Below are positions 17,552 through 26,404 of a stretch of DNA of 64,000 nucleotides, in pieces (position 1 is the stretch's first letter; each line of letters opens with the position of its first letter). The notes under the pieces were generated by a model. That model was not told the origin of the DNA. It worked only from the letters and a program-made list of their open reading frames with translations, and did not search any database. This stretch comes from Bifidobacterium cebidarum. Its GTDB lineage: Bacteria > Actinomycetota > Actinomycetes > Actinomycetales > Bifidobacteriaceae. The position numbers and the translations under genes are program-made. The stretch lies in the NCBI RefSeq assembly GCF_009193305.1, contig NZ_WBVS01000002.1, forward strand, positions 124,001 through 188,000, in the 5' to 3' direction.

Positions 17552-18715
17552 TCACGCTTTCTGAAACGTCAGTGAGCCATCTTTTTCTACGTTGTAGGTC
17601 ACTAATGTGAGGTCATTCCATTGCTCTGTTCGAGCTGGACGATGGCTAATTGTGTAATTCCTGATTATGGATTGTGGGCTGTCTTGGCTGGAATTTTTTT
17701 CAAAATCATGTGCCACTAAGAAAGCTTTGATTTGTGAGTAGTCTCCATTGGCGTAGTTATCACAAACCCAATCCACATACTTCATTACTTGATTAACGTC
17801 TCCTCCATTTTTCAGTCCTGAAGAGGTGCCGCTTTTAATTTCAACAATAAGGTACTGGCTTATTACGCGATCAGGAATGTCTGGAATCCATTTATAGCCA
17901 AATACATCAATGAAATCCATGTATTGAATAGGCTTTAAAGGAGACGCTGCGACTTGATGAGAAAGATAGTCCCAGTGTCCAAAGATTTTTTCAGCAGACG
18001 GATTTGATCTGGTCAGTTGCTCTAGTAACCCGGCTTCGACAAGCATTTCCACTTTTGAAGATCCGTTAGATAATCTACGACTTGCTAATAACGGTGCGAC
18101 CGTTGTTCTTCTGCTGGCAAAAGATTCCTTGTAATTGGTTAATTTATTGGTAATTTGCTCCAAACCAGTGCCAGGATTGCTTTCGATGATTTTAGGTTTT
18201 CCGTTGGAACCTGCATTCGTGTTAATGCGGAATAGCGCGGCTCGGAACGCTTGATTTTCTCTATCGTCAAATTTGATAAATGATTTTCTTGAAAAGACTC
18301 TTAGTGACCGAAATGCATCTGGGTCGGATTGAAGCAATGCGTCCATATCTATTCCCTTCTCGTAGAAATAAGGGGAGGGAATGAAGCGAATAATCCATTG
18401 CCTTACTTTATTGCCTTTGGATATGAGAGTAGAAGGCAGCAATGTTTGGTCGGCGTCGATTGTATTGGAAAGAAGCGATGGGAAATTATTGATTACCGTC
18501 GTATTTTCAGCAAAATCGGCTATTTCGCCGATGCCGTATACCATACGTTTCGCGAAGAAATAGACGTTATCGCCTGGTTTCATGGCCATGTAGTCGGAGA
18601 AAGTTGCATACTTCGTCGAGTTCCACTTCGGCGACATATATGTGGAATAGATTCCTTTTCTAATGCAGTCAAATACGGACTGAACTTCCCCCATAGCAAA
18701 AATGTACCCTGCCAT
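17552..18715 (-). CDS. putative PD-(D/E)XK nuclease with EVE/PUA-like N-terminus, function unproven
   Basis: A protein of about 387 residues without a firm family. The N-terminus (MAGYIFAMG...GDNVYFF...YGIGEI) resembles EVE/PUA-like domains that read modified bases. Near residues 265-300 lies IDVFGYKWIPDIPD...LIVEIKSG, a typical PD-(D/E)XK nuclease core with E292 and K294. I choose the ATG at 18715 because GGAGGG precedes it by six bases; the open frame extends 48 codons further without support. The combination suggests a modification-dependent restriction enzyme beside the GATC R-M pair. This is inference from two weak motifs. Confidence 0.6.
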   Translation of the reverse strand: MAGYIFAMGEVQSVFDCIRKGIYSTYMSPKWNSTKYATFSDYMAMKPGDNVYFFAKRMVYGIGEIADFAENTTVINNFPSLLSNTIDADQTLLPSTLISKGNKVRQWIIRFIPSPYFYEKGIDMDALLQSDPDAFRSLRVFSRKSFIKFDDRENQAFRAALFRINTNAGSNGKPKIIESNPGTGLEQITNKLTNYKESFASRRTTVAPLLASRRLSNGSSKVEMLVEAGLLEQLTRSNPSAEKIFGHWDYLSHQVAASPLKPIQYMDFIDVFGYKWIPDIPDRVISQYLIVEIKSGTSSGLKNGGDVNQVMKYVDWVCDNYANGDYSQIKAFLVAHDFEKNSSQDSPQSIIRNYTISHRPARTEQWNDLTLVTYNVEKDGSLTFQKA

Positions 18716-18775
18716 ATTTATCCCTCCGTTGGGTTGCATCAACCATACTAGGAGAATTTGGCCGATTGGTAGTAG

Positions 18776-18979
18776 TTTGCGTTTTGCTGGCTGTGCAAGG
18801 CGGTGGAGGCGGAGAAAGCGGACGGCACTAGCGTCGATTCTCGGGATGATCTTGTGCAATTACTGCGTGAGGATACGCCACAGGTAAAGTCCATTGCATT
18901 CGTGCCTGAGGATTTGATTCCGTTGCTTCGCGCAGCTTTAGGCGGGGATAAGGACGCTGCGGATATGCGCGAAGGTTGA
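18776..18979 (+). pseudogene. C-terminal remnant of a protein gene
   Basis: The + frame is open from 18776 to a TGA at 18977-18979 and encodes a protein-like sequence of about 67 residues (EKADGTSVDSRDDLVQLLRE, then SIAFVPEDLIPLLRAALGG). It has no start codon or ribosome binding site, and a stop codon (TAG) stands directly in front. It lies across the 5' side of the AT-richer nuclease gene. I read it as the tail of a gene truncated when the restriction block inserted. I cannot name the parent family. Confidence 0.5.
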
Positions 18980-19049
18980 TCTGAAGATTTGTGATTGCCT
19001 ATTGTGTGGTCCAACAAAGTCAGTCCGATGATATCGGTGTCGATGGTCG

Positions 19050-19265
19050 TGCCACGGAACTGCATATTTGCTCTTTTTGCAGTTGCGTGGCAGGGATTCC
19101 TTTGAAAATCTCGCGACATACGGAACATCAAGTATCGAAAATGGCGGAATTTCAAGGATGCTGAAAATTGAATGTTGCGCGCTTTGGATGTGGGAGCGGC
19201 ACACCGTGCCACGCGGCTGCAAAATGCCCTGAAATGCAGTTCCGGGACAAGAAATCATGTCCCGG
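19050..19265. other. gene-free stretch with two hairpins upstream of ybjQ
   Basis: The 520 bases from 18980 to 19500 hold no credible gene. Two inverted repeats stand out: TGCCACGGAACTGCA with its complement at 19050-19092, and CCGGGACA/TGTCCCGG at 19242-19265. Fragments related to both hairpins (TGCCACG, CCGGGACA) recur nearby. This suggests decayed repeats at the edge of the inserted block. Confidence 0.5.
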
Positions 19266-19500
19266 TAGTTGGCACAAACGGTACATTGCAAACCGGGACA
19301 GGCGAAAGGTAAAAAGCGCCGTGCTGATTTCGCTCTTTGGGGAAAGGGAAGCGGCGCGAGGACCTTGCTCCGGCAATCCGCAAGTATTTGCTTATAGGAT
19401 TGCAGTAACGGGCCAGCGACTTGGCCTGCGCGCGGATATCGCGCACACAGAGCGCTAAACGCTAAGAACCCAGAAGTCAACGAGCCAAAGGAGCCCCGCC

Positions 19501-19833
19501 ATGATTCTTGTCACCACCACGCCGTCGGTCGACGGCTACGTCATTACCAACTATCAGGGCATCGTGTTCGGCGAAGTGGTCGCCGGCGTGAACATGTTCC
19601 GGGACATCGGCGCGAGCCTGCGCAACGTGTTCGGCGGCCGCAGCCAGGGCTATGAGGAAGAGCTGACGAACGCGCGCAACGAGGCCATCGCCGAAATGCA
19701 GCAACGTGCCGAGGCAATGGGTGCGCACGCGGTGGTCGGCGTCGACATCGATTACGAAGTGCTCGGTGCGGACGGCTCCATGCTCATGGTCACCGCATCC
19801 GGCACCGCAGTGCAGCTCGCGCGCAAAGGCTGA
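19501..19833 (+). CDS. YbjQ / UPF0145 heavy-metal-binding-domain protein
   Basis: A 110-residue protein of the YbjQ (UPF0145) family. It shows the family hallmarks: an N-terminal TTTPSVDGY strand, GEVVAGVN, a helix with ARNEAIAEM, and the C-terminal [13 protein letters not shown] segment. Structures of relatives form pentamers, and the biochemical role is unknown. GGAG lies eight bases upstream of the ATG. It stands alone, transcribed towards the convergent vsr gene. Confidence 0.88.
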   Translation: MILVTTTPSVDGYVITNYQGIVFGEVVAGVNMFRDIGASLRNVFGGRSQGYEEELTNARNEAIAEMQQRAEAMGAHAVVGVDIDYEVLGADGSMLMVTASGTAVQLARKG

Positions 19834-19853
19834 GGTCCGCGCGAAGCTGATGG

Positions 19854-20372
19854 TTACTCCACAGCTCCACCGCTGACAATCTGCTCGTACAGCTTGGCCA
19901 GCCGCTCCTCGCGTGCGGCCTTGGCCAGCTCGCACTCCCACACCACGATCACGCGCCAACCGGCGGCTTCCAGCTCAGCATGCTGGGCGGCGTCGCGTGC
20001 ACGATTGCGCAGCAGCTTCGCCGTCCAGAATTCCACGTTCGACTTCGGCATCGAATGCTTCGTGCAGCCCTCGTGCATATGCCAGAAGCAGCCGTTCACG
20101 AACACGATCGTGCGATACTTCGGCAGCACCACATCCGGGTGACCGGGGTATCGCTTGTCGTTCTTGCGGAACCGCAGGCCCCGGCGAAACAGGTAGCTGC
20201 GCACCAGCACTTCAATCGACGTGTCCTTGCCGCGGATGTGCGACATCGTGTACGACCGTGTGCCGCGCGCGTACTTCTCCGGTTTGGAGGATTTGCGAGG
20301 GGTTCGCTTACGGTTGCCATTTGCGGCGCTCATCGCATCTCCCTTCCCGCGCTTTGGTGGCTTTCCCACCAT
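19854..20372 (-). CDS. vsr: very short patch repair endonuclease (Vsr)
   Basis: Vsr nicks DNA 5' of T in T:G mismatches that arise when 5-methylcytosine deaminates. The 172-residue protein has the family core: MSHIRGKDTSIE, RFRKNDKRYPGHPDVVL with the catalytic Asp, NGCFWHMHEGC with zinc-binding and stacking residues, and WRVIVVWECEL. A basic N-terminal tail precedes the core, and the start may be the ATG at 20372 or the one at 20333. Its presence 4 kb from a C5 methyltransferase gene fits its role of limiting mutation from methylation. Confidence 0.93.
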   Translation of the reverse strand: MVGKPPKRGKGDAMSAANGNRKRTPRKSSKPEKYARGTRSYTMSHIRGKDTSIEVLVRSYLFRRGLRFRKNDKRYPGHPDVVLPKYRTIVFVNGCFWHMHEGCTKHSMPKSNVEFWTAKLLRNRARDAAQHAELEAAGWRVIVVWECELAKAAREERLAKLYEQIVSGGAVE

Positions 20373-20490
20373 ACTGATCAGTACTGTCTACAGCAACCAG
20401 TGCCCGACGGAACAATGGCAGCCGTGCGAATTCATGCAGTATTCACTGCCGCTGCGCGATTGCCGAACTGAGGACCGTCATAATCGGAAT

Positions 20491-21153
20491 ATGGATGCAG
20501 ATGCACATATGAACACAGGCAATGGTGCTTGGTTCGAAGGCAGAGCCGGCGCCGCGCGCGAGGCATGGAATCGCGTGCGGCCGGCGAGCGGGATTGCGTC
20601 GATGCTGCTGTTCTTCGCCTGTTGGGTGATTATGGTTGCGGTCTCCTGGGTGATTCCGTATACGCATGCGTTTTTCGCTGACTTCGAACACCATAAATTC
20701 GAAGCTGCAATACTCGCTGCCGTGACGTTTGTGCTTTCGCGGTCGGCGGCGAATCTGATGGTGCTATGGCATCGCGGGCATATGCCGGACGGTTTGCTCG
20801 GGATTGAGACGGCGCTGTTTGACCCGATGGGTTATGAGATTGTGGGCGGGGATGACCACAGCGCCCCCAATGATGACAGCATGTCTCCGCGGTACGTTGC
20901 CTATTCGGTGAAAACGCTGCTATTCTGCCCGGTGGCGTGGGATCGCAGGGTTGACGTGCTGGCGTATCCGGCGGGCAGTGAAGTCGGTGCACGCGGGAAG
21001 GCGCAGGAGATTACGCTGCTGATTTCCGGCACGCGCGTACGGCTGGAGGGGCCGGCGCTGGGGGAGCAGCTGAATCCGCGGCCACAGTACAGGGAGAACG
21101 GCGAGTATTTGCTGGTGGCTGACGAGTCGAGCTCGGCGCAATCCGCGATGTAG
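20491..21153 (+). CDS. hypothetical membrane protein with two helices
   Basis: A protein of about 220 residues with two hydrophobic helices (about residues 30-55 and 65-90) and a soluble C-terminal domain of about 120 residues that is likely cytosolic. I do not recognise a family. The start is uncertain: the ATG at 20491 or the one six codons on at 20509; a longer open frame begins at 20221 inside vsr on the other strand and is not credible. It ends before a bidirectional terminator shared with tRNA-Leu. Confidence 0.65.
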   Translation: MDADAHMNTGNGAWFEGRAGAAREAWNRVRPASGIASMLLFFACWVIMVAVSWVIPYTHAFFADFEHHKFEAAILAAVTFVLSRSAANLMVLWHRGHMPDGLLGIETALFDPMGYEIVGGDDHSAPNDDSMSPRYVAYSVKTLLFCPVAWDRRVDVLAYPAGSEVGARGKAQEITLLISGTRVRLEGPALGEQLNPRPQYRENGEYLLVADESSSAQSAM

Positions 21154-21193
21154 GATGCCGGCGGCGGGTACTGCGTATATGTGTAGGCAAAGC

Positions 21194-21228
21194 AAAAGGG
21201 CCGGAACCTTTCGGTTCCAGCCCTTTAT
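21194..21228. terminator. bidirectional terminator
   Basis: AAAAGGGC.GGAACC pairs with GGTTCC.GCCCTTT around a TTTC loop. A-rich and T-rich flanks on both sides allow it to stop both the + strand membrane protein gene and the - strand tRNA-Leu. Confidence 0.85.
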
Positions 21229-21232
21229 TTGC

Positions 21233-21318
21233 TGGTGCGAGTGGGGGGAGTTGAACCCCCACGAGCATACACTCACTGCCACCTGAAGACAGCGCGTCTA
21301 CCATTCCGCCACACTCGC
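21233..21318 (-). tRNA. tRNA-Leu (CAG)
   Basis: Read on the minus strand the sequence begins GCGAGTGTGGCGGAATGG and ends CACTCGCACCA with an encoded CCA. It has a class II long variable arm, a T-loop GGTTCAACTCC and an anticodon loop TTCAGGT, which gives anticodon CAG for codon CUG. Acceptor arms GCGAGTG/CACTCGC match perfectly. Confidence 0.97.
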
Positions 21319-21517
21319 AGACAATCGGCTAATTTACACCCGGAGGCGGGATTGCACAATCCTCGGCGTGTCGCGCTGTGCTTTTGCCAATCCCCAATGG
21401 TCCCCTGATGGACCTTTGCGTGCACAAGTCTGTGCAACCGCGATAGCCTCAGTGCGGCGACGGTCAAAGACCGGACGCGATCATGGACATTTTGAGCGAA
21501 GTGGAGGCATGGCCAAC

Positions 21518-22465
21518 ATGGGACTTATCGCCGCAATGCAGGGATTCTGCGTCATCGGCATCATCATCCTGACTGGTTACATCGCCGCACGCTGCCAGAT
21601 CGGCGGACCGACCGCGCAGATGGTGCTCAATCGCTTCAGCTACTTCGTCTCCACACCCTGCCTGATGTTCGCGCTGCTCTCCAAGGAACACCTGACCGAC
21701 GTATTCACGCCCAGCATCGTCGTGGCAATCTTGTGCTCCGTAATCACCGGCATGATCTTCCTCGTCATCAATGCCGCGATCTTCCGACTCAAACTCGCCG
21801 ACGCCACCATCGGTGTACTCATTTCCATGTTCATGAACGCGAACAACATTGGCTTGCCCGTCGCCACATACATTCTCGGCAACCCAGCCGCGGTCACGCC
21901 CATCGTGCTGATTCAAGGCATCCTGTTCACGCCCATCGCACTGACCATGCTCGACCTGTCCGCCAAAGAACGCAGCGCCATCAGCCTCACAACCATCCTT
22001 GGCCAGCCGTTGCATCAGCCGATTCTGATCGGTGTGCTCATCGGCATCGTGACGTCCGCCATCAGCGATCACCTTGGTTGGTTCATTGTGCCGAACTATT
22101 TGTATGACCCAATCAACATTGTGGGCGGCTCGTCGGTGCCGCTGATTCTGATGGCGTTCGGCATGTCCCTGCGCAATACCAAGCCGTTTGGCGCGGGCGC
22201 GAACTATGCGGCCACCATCGCCGCCGCGCTGCTGAAGAATGCGGTGATGCCGGCGGTGGCGTTCCTGCTCGCGTACTTCCTGATGGGATTCCGCGGCGCC
22301 GACCTGTACGCCTGCGTGGTGCTGGCCGCACTGCCGACCGCACAGAATGTGTACAACTATGCCGCGCGGTACGAGACAGGCACCAGATTGGCGCGCGACG
22401 GCATACTGCTCAGTACATTGTCGTCGCCGATATTTATCGCGGTGATTGCGGCGCTACTGGGGTAG
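21518..22465 (+). CDS. AEC-family (auxin efflux carrier-like) transporter
   Basis: A membrane protein of about 315 residues with roughly ten hydrophobic helices in two halves, and the conserved MNANNIGLPVA segment typical of AEC-family permeases. Bacterial members move malate, malonate or amino acids. GGAGG at 21503-21507 suits the ATG at 21518 with ten-base spacing better than the ATG at 21509, which lies only one base from it. The substrate cannot be predicted, and there is no operon partner. Confidence 0.85.
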   Translation: MGLIAAMQGFCVIGIIILTGYIAARCQIGGPTAQMVLNRFSYFVSTPCLMFALLSKEHLTDVFTPSIVVAILCSVITGMIFLVINAAIFRLKLADATIGVLISMFMNANNIGLPVATYILGNPAAVTPIVLIQGILFTPIALTMLDLSAKERSAISLTTILGQPLHQPILIGVLIGIVTSAISDHLGWFIVPNYLYDPINIVGGSSVPLILMAFGMSLRNTKPFGAGANYAATIAAALLKNAVMPAVAFLLAYFLMGFRGADLYACVVLAALPTAQNVYNYAARYETGTRLARDGILLSTLSSPIFIAVIAALLG

Positions 22466-22509
22466 GGCAGAATCGCAGGGCTGCTGCAATCACCGCTCGC
22501 GAAACCAAC

Positions 22510-23820
22510 TCACAAGCCCGGCTTGCGCTCGCCGTTGCCGTAGAAGTGGGCGAGCGTCTCGTCGCGGAACTCCTCGAAGTAGCCGCCGTCAATCGACGCG
22601 CGAATATCGTCGAGCAGCTTCACGAAGAAGTGCTCGTTGTGAATCGTGGCCAGCGTGAACCCGTTGAACTCGCGGGCACGCAGCAGATGATCCACGTAAG
22701 CGCGCGAATAATGCTGGCAGGTGTAGCAGGTGCAGCCTTCCTCCAGCGGGCCGAAGTCGAACTTGTGCTGCGCGCGCTTGATGTTGTAGCGGCCATTGCG
22801 CGTGAAAATCGCGCCATTGCGGGCGCAGCGGGCGGGGGCCACGCAGTCGAATGTGTCGCCGCCGTTCTCCACGCAGGCGAAAATATCGTCCACGGAGGCG
22901 ATACCCAGCACGTGGCGCGGGCGGCTTTCCGGCATCGCATCGCAGATCCACGCACAAGTGTCGCCGATGATGCGCTTCTCGATCGCGCCGCCGATGCCCA
23001 CGCCGTCGAAATCAAGCGAGGCGATCTGCTCGGCCGCGTGACGGCGCAGATCCTCATAATTCGCGCCCTGCACCACGCCATACAGCGCCTGATACGGTTT
23101 GCCCAAGCGCTCGGCGGTCAGACGCTCGTGCTCGGCGACGCAGCGCTTGGCCCAGCGGAACGTGCGCTCCACCGAGTCCTCCTGGTAGGAGCGGGTGTTC
23201 ATCAGCGTGGTGAGCTCGTCGAACGCGAACATGATGTCAGCGCCCAGCTTGTGCTGAATACCCATCGAGATCTCGGCGGAGAAGCGGTGCGAATCGCCGT
23301 TGAGCGGCGACTTGAACGTCACGCCGTCCTCGTCCACCCAGGCCATACGCTCCTTGCCTTTGGCGATGATGTCGTCCGACTTCATGCCGGTCACGTCCAT
23401 AGTGAGCGTCTTCTTGAAGCCGACGCCCAAGGACATCACCTGGAAGCCGCCGGAATCGGTGAACGTCGGACCGTCCCAGTTCATGAAGCGTGCGAGGCCG
23501 CCCGCCGCATCCAACACGTCTTCGCCCGGGCGCTCGAACAGGTGGAATGCGTTGGCGAGCAGACACTGTGCGCCGAGGTCCTTCATCTGTTCGGGCAGCA
23601 CGGCCTTCATGGCCGCCTGGGTGCCCACCGGCACGAACGCCGGGGTCTTGATATCGCCGTGGGGCGTGTGAATGATGCCGGTGCGGCCGTAGCGTGCGCC
23701 GTCACGGCCGAGGCCGTTCGCCGTGGACGAAAGTCGGGTGGTGGTTTCGAAGCTGAAGGCGCTGCGGTCGCCGGGCTGGCCGGGCTGAGCGCCGCGAGGG
23801 TGTTCAAGAAGGCTTGTCAT
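22510..23820 (-). CDS. tgt: queuine tRNA-ribosyltransferase (Tgt)
   Basis: Exchanges guanine 34 for a 7-deazaguanine base (preQ1 or queuine) in tRNAs with GUN anticodons. The 436-residue protein shows the N-terminal substrate motif DSGGFQVMSL, GVGIGGAIEK, the nucleophile region FDCVAPAR, and the zinc site CTCYTCQ followed by a His in VDHLL. About 45 extra residues precede the usual family start. No queuosine synthesis genes are seen nearby, so the base may be salvaged. Confidence 0.95.
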   Translation of the reverse strand: MTSLLEHPRGAQPGQPGDRSAFSFETTTRLSSTANGLGRDGARYGRTGIIHTPHGDIKTPAFVPVGTQAAMKAVLPEQMKDLGAQCLLANAFHLFERPGEDVLDAAGGLARFMNWDGPTFTDSGGFQVMSLGVGFKKTLTMDVTGMKSDDIIAKGKERMAWVDEDGVTFKSPLNGDSHRFSAEISMGIQHKLGADIMFAFDELTTLMNTRSYQEDSVERTFRWAKRCVAEHERLTAERLGKPYQALYGVVQGANYEDLRRHAAEQIASLDFDGVGIGGAIEKRIIGDTCAWICDAMPESRPRHVLGIASVDDIFACVENGGDTFDCVAPARCARNGAIFTRNGRYNIKRAQHKFDFGPLEEGCTCYTCQHYSRAYVDHLLRAREFNGFTLATIHNEHFFVKLLDDIRASIDGGYFEEFRDETLAHFYGNGERKPGL

Positions 23821-23920
23821 GGTTTCACTTTAGGCAAAAGGGCGGGAAAACGCGAAGAAATCGTAAGCGCTGCGTCTGCAGATGGCCGGAGATGCGTTTA
23901 TGTCAGTGTGATAGGTCAGG

Positions 23921-24114
23921 TATCTCGGTTGTAAGGGGTACATTGGGGCGTTGCCAAACATCTATCGGCGTTATGAGGGGTACTTGCGCGAGTAGTGAGG
24001 ACCCATGAATGGCGTAATGATGGAGCGAAGTGATGATCTGCAACAGTGGAAATACCCCTTGCAAAGCAGATAGGCTTTTGCAATGGGTGGAATGTACCCC
24101 TGCTAACCGAGATA
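23921..24114. repeat. 194-bp imperfect inverted repeat in the tgt-htrA gap
   Basis: TATCTCGGTT...AGGGGTACATT at 23921-23944 is matched by its reverse complement at 24091-24114 with three mismatches in 24. The similarity continues inward at lower identity for about another 40 bases, including a second AGGGGTA segment. The element could be a miniature inverted-repeat element, a decayed insertion sequence end pair, or a large hairpin in the divergent promoter region of tgt and htrA. Confidence 0.65.
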
Positions 24115-24290
24115 TGGGCAATATCCATATGACTCCTTGCAGATTACGCATAGACTTTCAACTAACATTCAGAAAACCTCCAGATTGAATGCCTTTACTA
24201 CAGAGGTAGAGCACGAGAGGTGCAGGCAAGCCGATGCGAACGGCTGGAGCTGCACCAAGAGACGTAATAGACATCATCGAAGGAGCAGCA

Positions 24291-26276
24291 ATGGCTGACG
24301 AATTCAACCCGCAGGGCATTGACCAGGCCCCGCAGGATTCGAACAACGATTCAAACAACAACGAGTCGCAAAGCAATGCGCAAAATCCTCAAACTTCTGA
24401 GCCGCAGACTGATGCGGGTCTGAATGCAACCCAGCCAATCGCCAGCCCGGACGTCACCGCGACCGCTCCGCAGACCGCAGTGACCGAGCCGATTCCGGAT
24501 TACGCTGCCGCCAAGGGCGAGAGCACCGTGGTCTCCTCCGCGCCCTCTGCTGGCACGGGCGATGGCGCAAACGCTCCGGCCTCCAATCCGACCGCCACGA
24601 CTCCGCTGTACCGTCCGGCCCCCGAGTTCGGCGCCTACGGCCCGGTGCCGACGCCTAACCAGTCCGGCCAGCAGGGTGCTCAGCCCACTCAGCCGCTGCC
24701 ATTCGGCCAGACCGCTCCACAGCAGCCGCAGCCGGGCCAGCCGGGTAATCGCAACCCGTACTTCACCAACAACCCGACTCCCTCCAACGGCAATCCGTTC
24801 GCTCCGCAGGGTGCTCCGCAGCACGGCCAGGGCAGCAACGGCTCCCATGGACTCTTCGGCTTCGGCGCTCGCAACAACGCGGACAACGCCAACGCCGCAG
24901 GCACTCCGGGCACTCCGAACGGCACTACGCCGGGCTTCCCGCAGCCGGGTGCAGGTGCTCCGCAGGCAGGCACCAAGGCGCCAAGCAAGGCCGCGGCCAG
25001 CGTCATCTCCGCAGTGATCGCCGCCGTTGTGGCCGCCGCTCTGTGCCTCGGCCTCGGCTACGCCGCCATCACCTATGGCTGGGTGACAGTGCCGACCTCC
25101 AGCTCGCTCGCCAATGTGACCTCGAACAAGTCCGGCTCCGGCTCCGCAACCGCCAAGACCGGTGAAGCGCCTGATTGGCAGACCGTCGCCAGCGACGTTT
25201 CCGGCTCCGTGGTCTCCATCCAGACCCAGCTGAGCAACGGCACGGCCAAGGGCTCCGGCGCCATCATCAGCACCGAAGGCTACATCGTGACCAACAACCA
25301 TGTGATCTCCGGCGCACAGCAGATTCAGGTGACGCTCGCCAACGGCACCATGTACACCGCCCAGCTCGTCGGTACCGACACCACCACCGATTTGGCTGTA
25401 ATCAAGCTCGACAACCCGCCGAGTGACCTCAAGGCCGTGGAATTCGCTGATTCCGACAAGCTCGCCGTCGGCGAGAACGTGATGGCCATCGGCAACCCGC
25501 TCGGCTACGACGACACCGCCACCACCGGCATCGTCTCCGCCCTCAACCGCCCGGTGACCGTGACCGACGACAACAACAACGAGATCGTGACCAACGCCGT
25601 GCAGATCGACGCCGCCATCAACCCCGGTAACTCCGGCGGCCCGACCTTCAACGCGGCCGGCCAGGTGATCGGCATCAACTCCTCGATCGCCTCCACCGCC
25701 ACGTCTTCTGATTCCGCCGGTTCCATCGGCATCGGCTTCGCCATCCCGTCCAACCTGGTCAAGCGCGTGGCCAATGAGATCATCAAGGATGGCTCGGCCA
25801 AGCACGTGGCCCTCGGCGTGACCATCAAGTCCGACACTGTTGAGGCGGACGGCGTGACCCGCGGTGGCGCAACGATCACCAAGCCGACCTCCGGCGGCTC
25901 CGCAGTGGTCTCCGGCGGCCCGGCCGACAAGGCAGGGCTCAAGGAAGGCGACACGATCGTGGCCTTCAACGGCAACGCAGTGAACAACAACTACTCGCTG
26001 CTCGGTTTCGTGCGTGCCTCCGCCCTGGGCGATAAGGCGACGCTGACCATCGTGCGTGACGGCAAGACCATGGACGTGGACGTGACGCTCGATCAGGAAG
26101 AGTCCGCGGTGAACGGCTCCTCCAGCTCCAACTCGAACAACAACAACGGCAACAGCCAGAACAACCAGAACGGCAACGGCAACAGCCAGAACGGCAATGG
26201 TTCCAACGGTAATGGCAACAGCGACGGCGGCACCGGCGACGACGGTGGCTTCACCGATCCGTTCGGCCTCTGGTAA
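24291..26276 (+). CDS. membrane-anchored HtrA/DegP-type serine protease with PDZ domain
   Basis: Envelope quality-control protease of 661 residues. The first 235 residues are cytosolic, Pro/Gln/Asn-rich and low-complexity. One membrane helix follows (about residues 240-265), then an extracytoplasmic trypsin-like domain with the triad H337 (TNNHVIS), D367 (TTDLAVIKL) and S448 (NPGNSGGP). A PDZ domain covers about residues 510-605, and the Asn/Gly-rich tail (about 610-645) is a repetitive linker-like end. GAAGGAGC sets the ATG at 24291; 19 earlier open codons lack support. The gene is monocistronic and ends at a strong terminator. Confidence 0.93.
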   Translation: MADEFNPQGIDQAPQDSNNDSNNNESQSNAQNPQTSEPQTDAGLNATQPIASPDVTATAPQTAVTEPIPDYAAAKGESTVVSSAPSAGTGDGANAPASNPTATTPLYRPAPEFGAYGPVPTPNQSGQQGAQPTQPLPFGQTAPQQPQPGQPGNRNPYFTNNPTPSNGNPFAPQGAPQHGQGSNGSHGLFGFGARNNADNANAAGTPGTPNGTTPGFPQPGAGAPQAGTKAPSKAAASVISAVIAAVVAAALCLGLGYAAITYGWVTVPTSSSLANVTSNKSGSGSATAKTGEAPDWQTVASDVSGSVVSIQTQLSNGTAKGSGAIISTEGYIVTNNHVISGAQQIQVTLANGTMYTAQLVGTDTTTDLAVIKLDNPPSDLKAVEFADSDKLAVGENVMAIGNPLGYDDTATTGIVSALNRPVTVTDDNNNEIVTNAVQIDAAINPGNSGGPTFNAAGQVIGINSSIASTATSSDSAGSIGIGFAIPSNLVKRVANEIIKDGSAKHVALGVTIKSDTVEADGVTRGGATITKPTSGGSAVVSGGPADKAGLKEGDTIVAFNGNAVNNNYSLLGFVRASALGDKATLTIVRDGKTMDVDVTLDQEESAVNGSSSSNSNNNNGNSQNNQNGNGNSQNGNGSNGNGNSDGGTGDDGGFTDPFGLW

Positions 26277-26339
26277 AGCCGACTGACACACGTCACATGA
26301 CGTTGGGCGGTCGCCGCTGAACGCCATGTCAGACAATCA

Positions 26340-26375
26340 AAGAGCCGTGGAGGGCGAATCCCCCACGGCCCTTTT
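26340..26375 (+). terminator. htrA terminator
   Basis: GCCGTGG.GGG pairs with CCC.CCACGGC around CGAAT, followed by CCTTTT. Just beyond it, GTATGGCGC/GCGCCATAC (26378-26404) forms a second perfect 9-bp hairpin. Confidence 0.85.
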
Positions 26376-26404
26376 GCGTATGGCGCCATATGTATGCGCC
26401 ATAC

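Noticed and set aside
24351..26336. Long minus-strand open frame opposite htrA
   Set aside because: It mirrors the GC-rich htrA codons, gives a His/Val/Gly/Arg-biased low-complexity protein and overlaps a gene with a complete catalytic triad.
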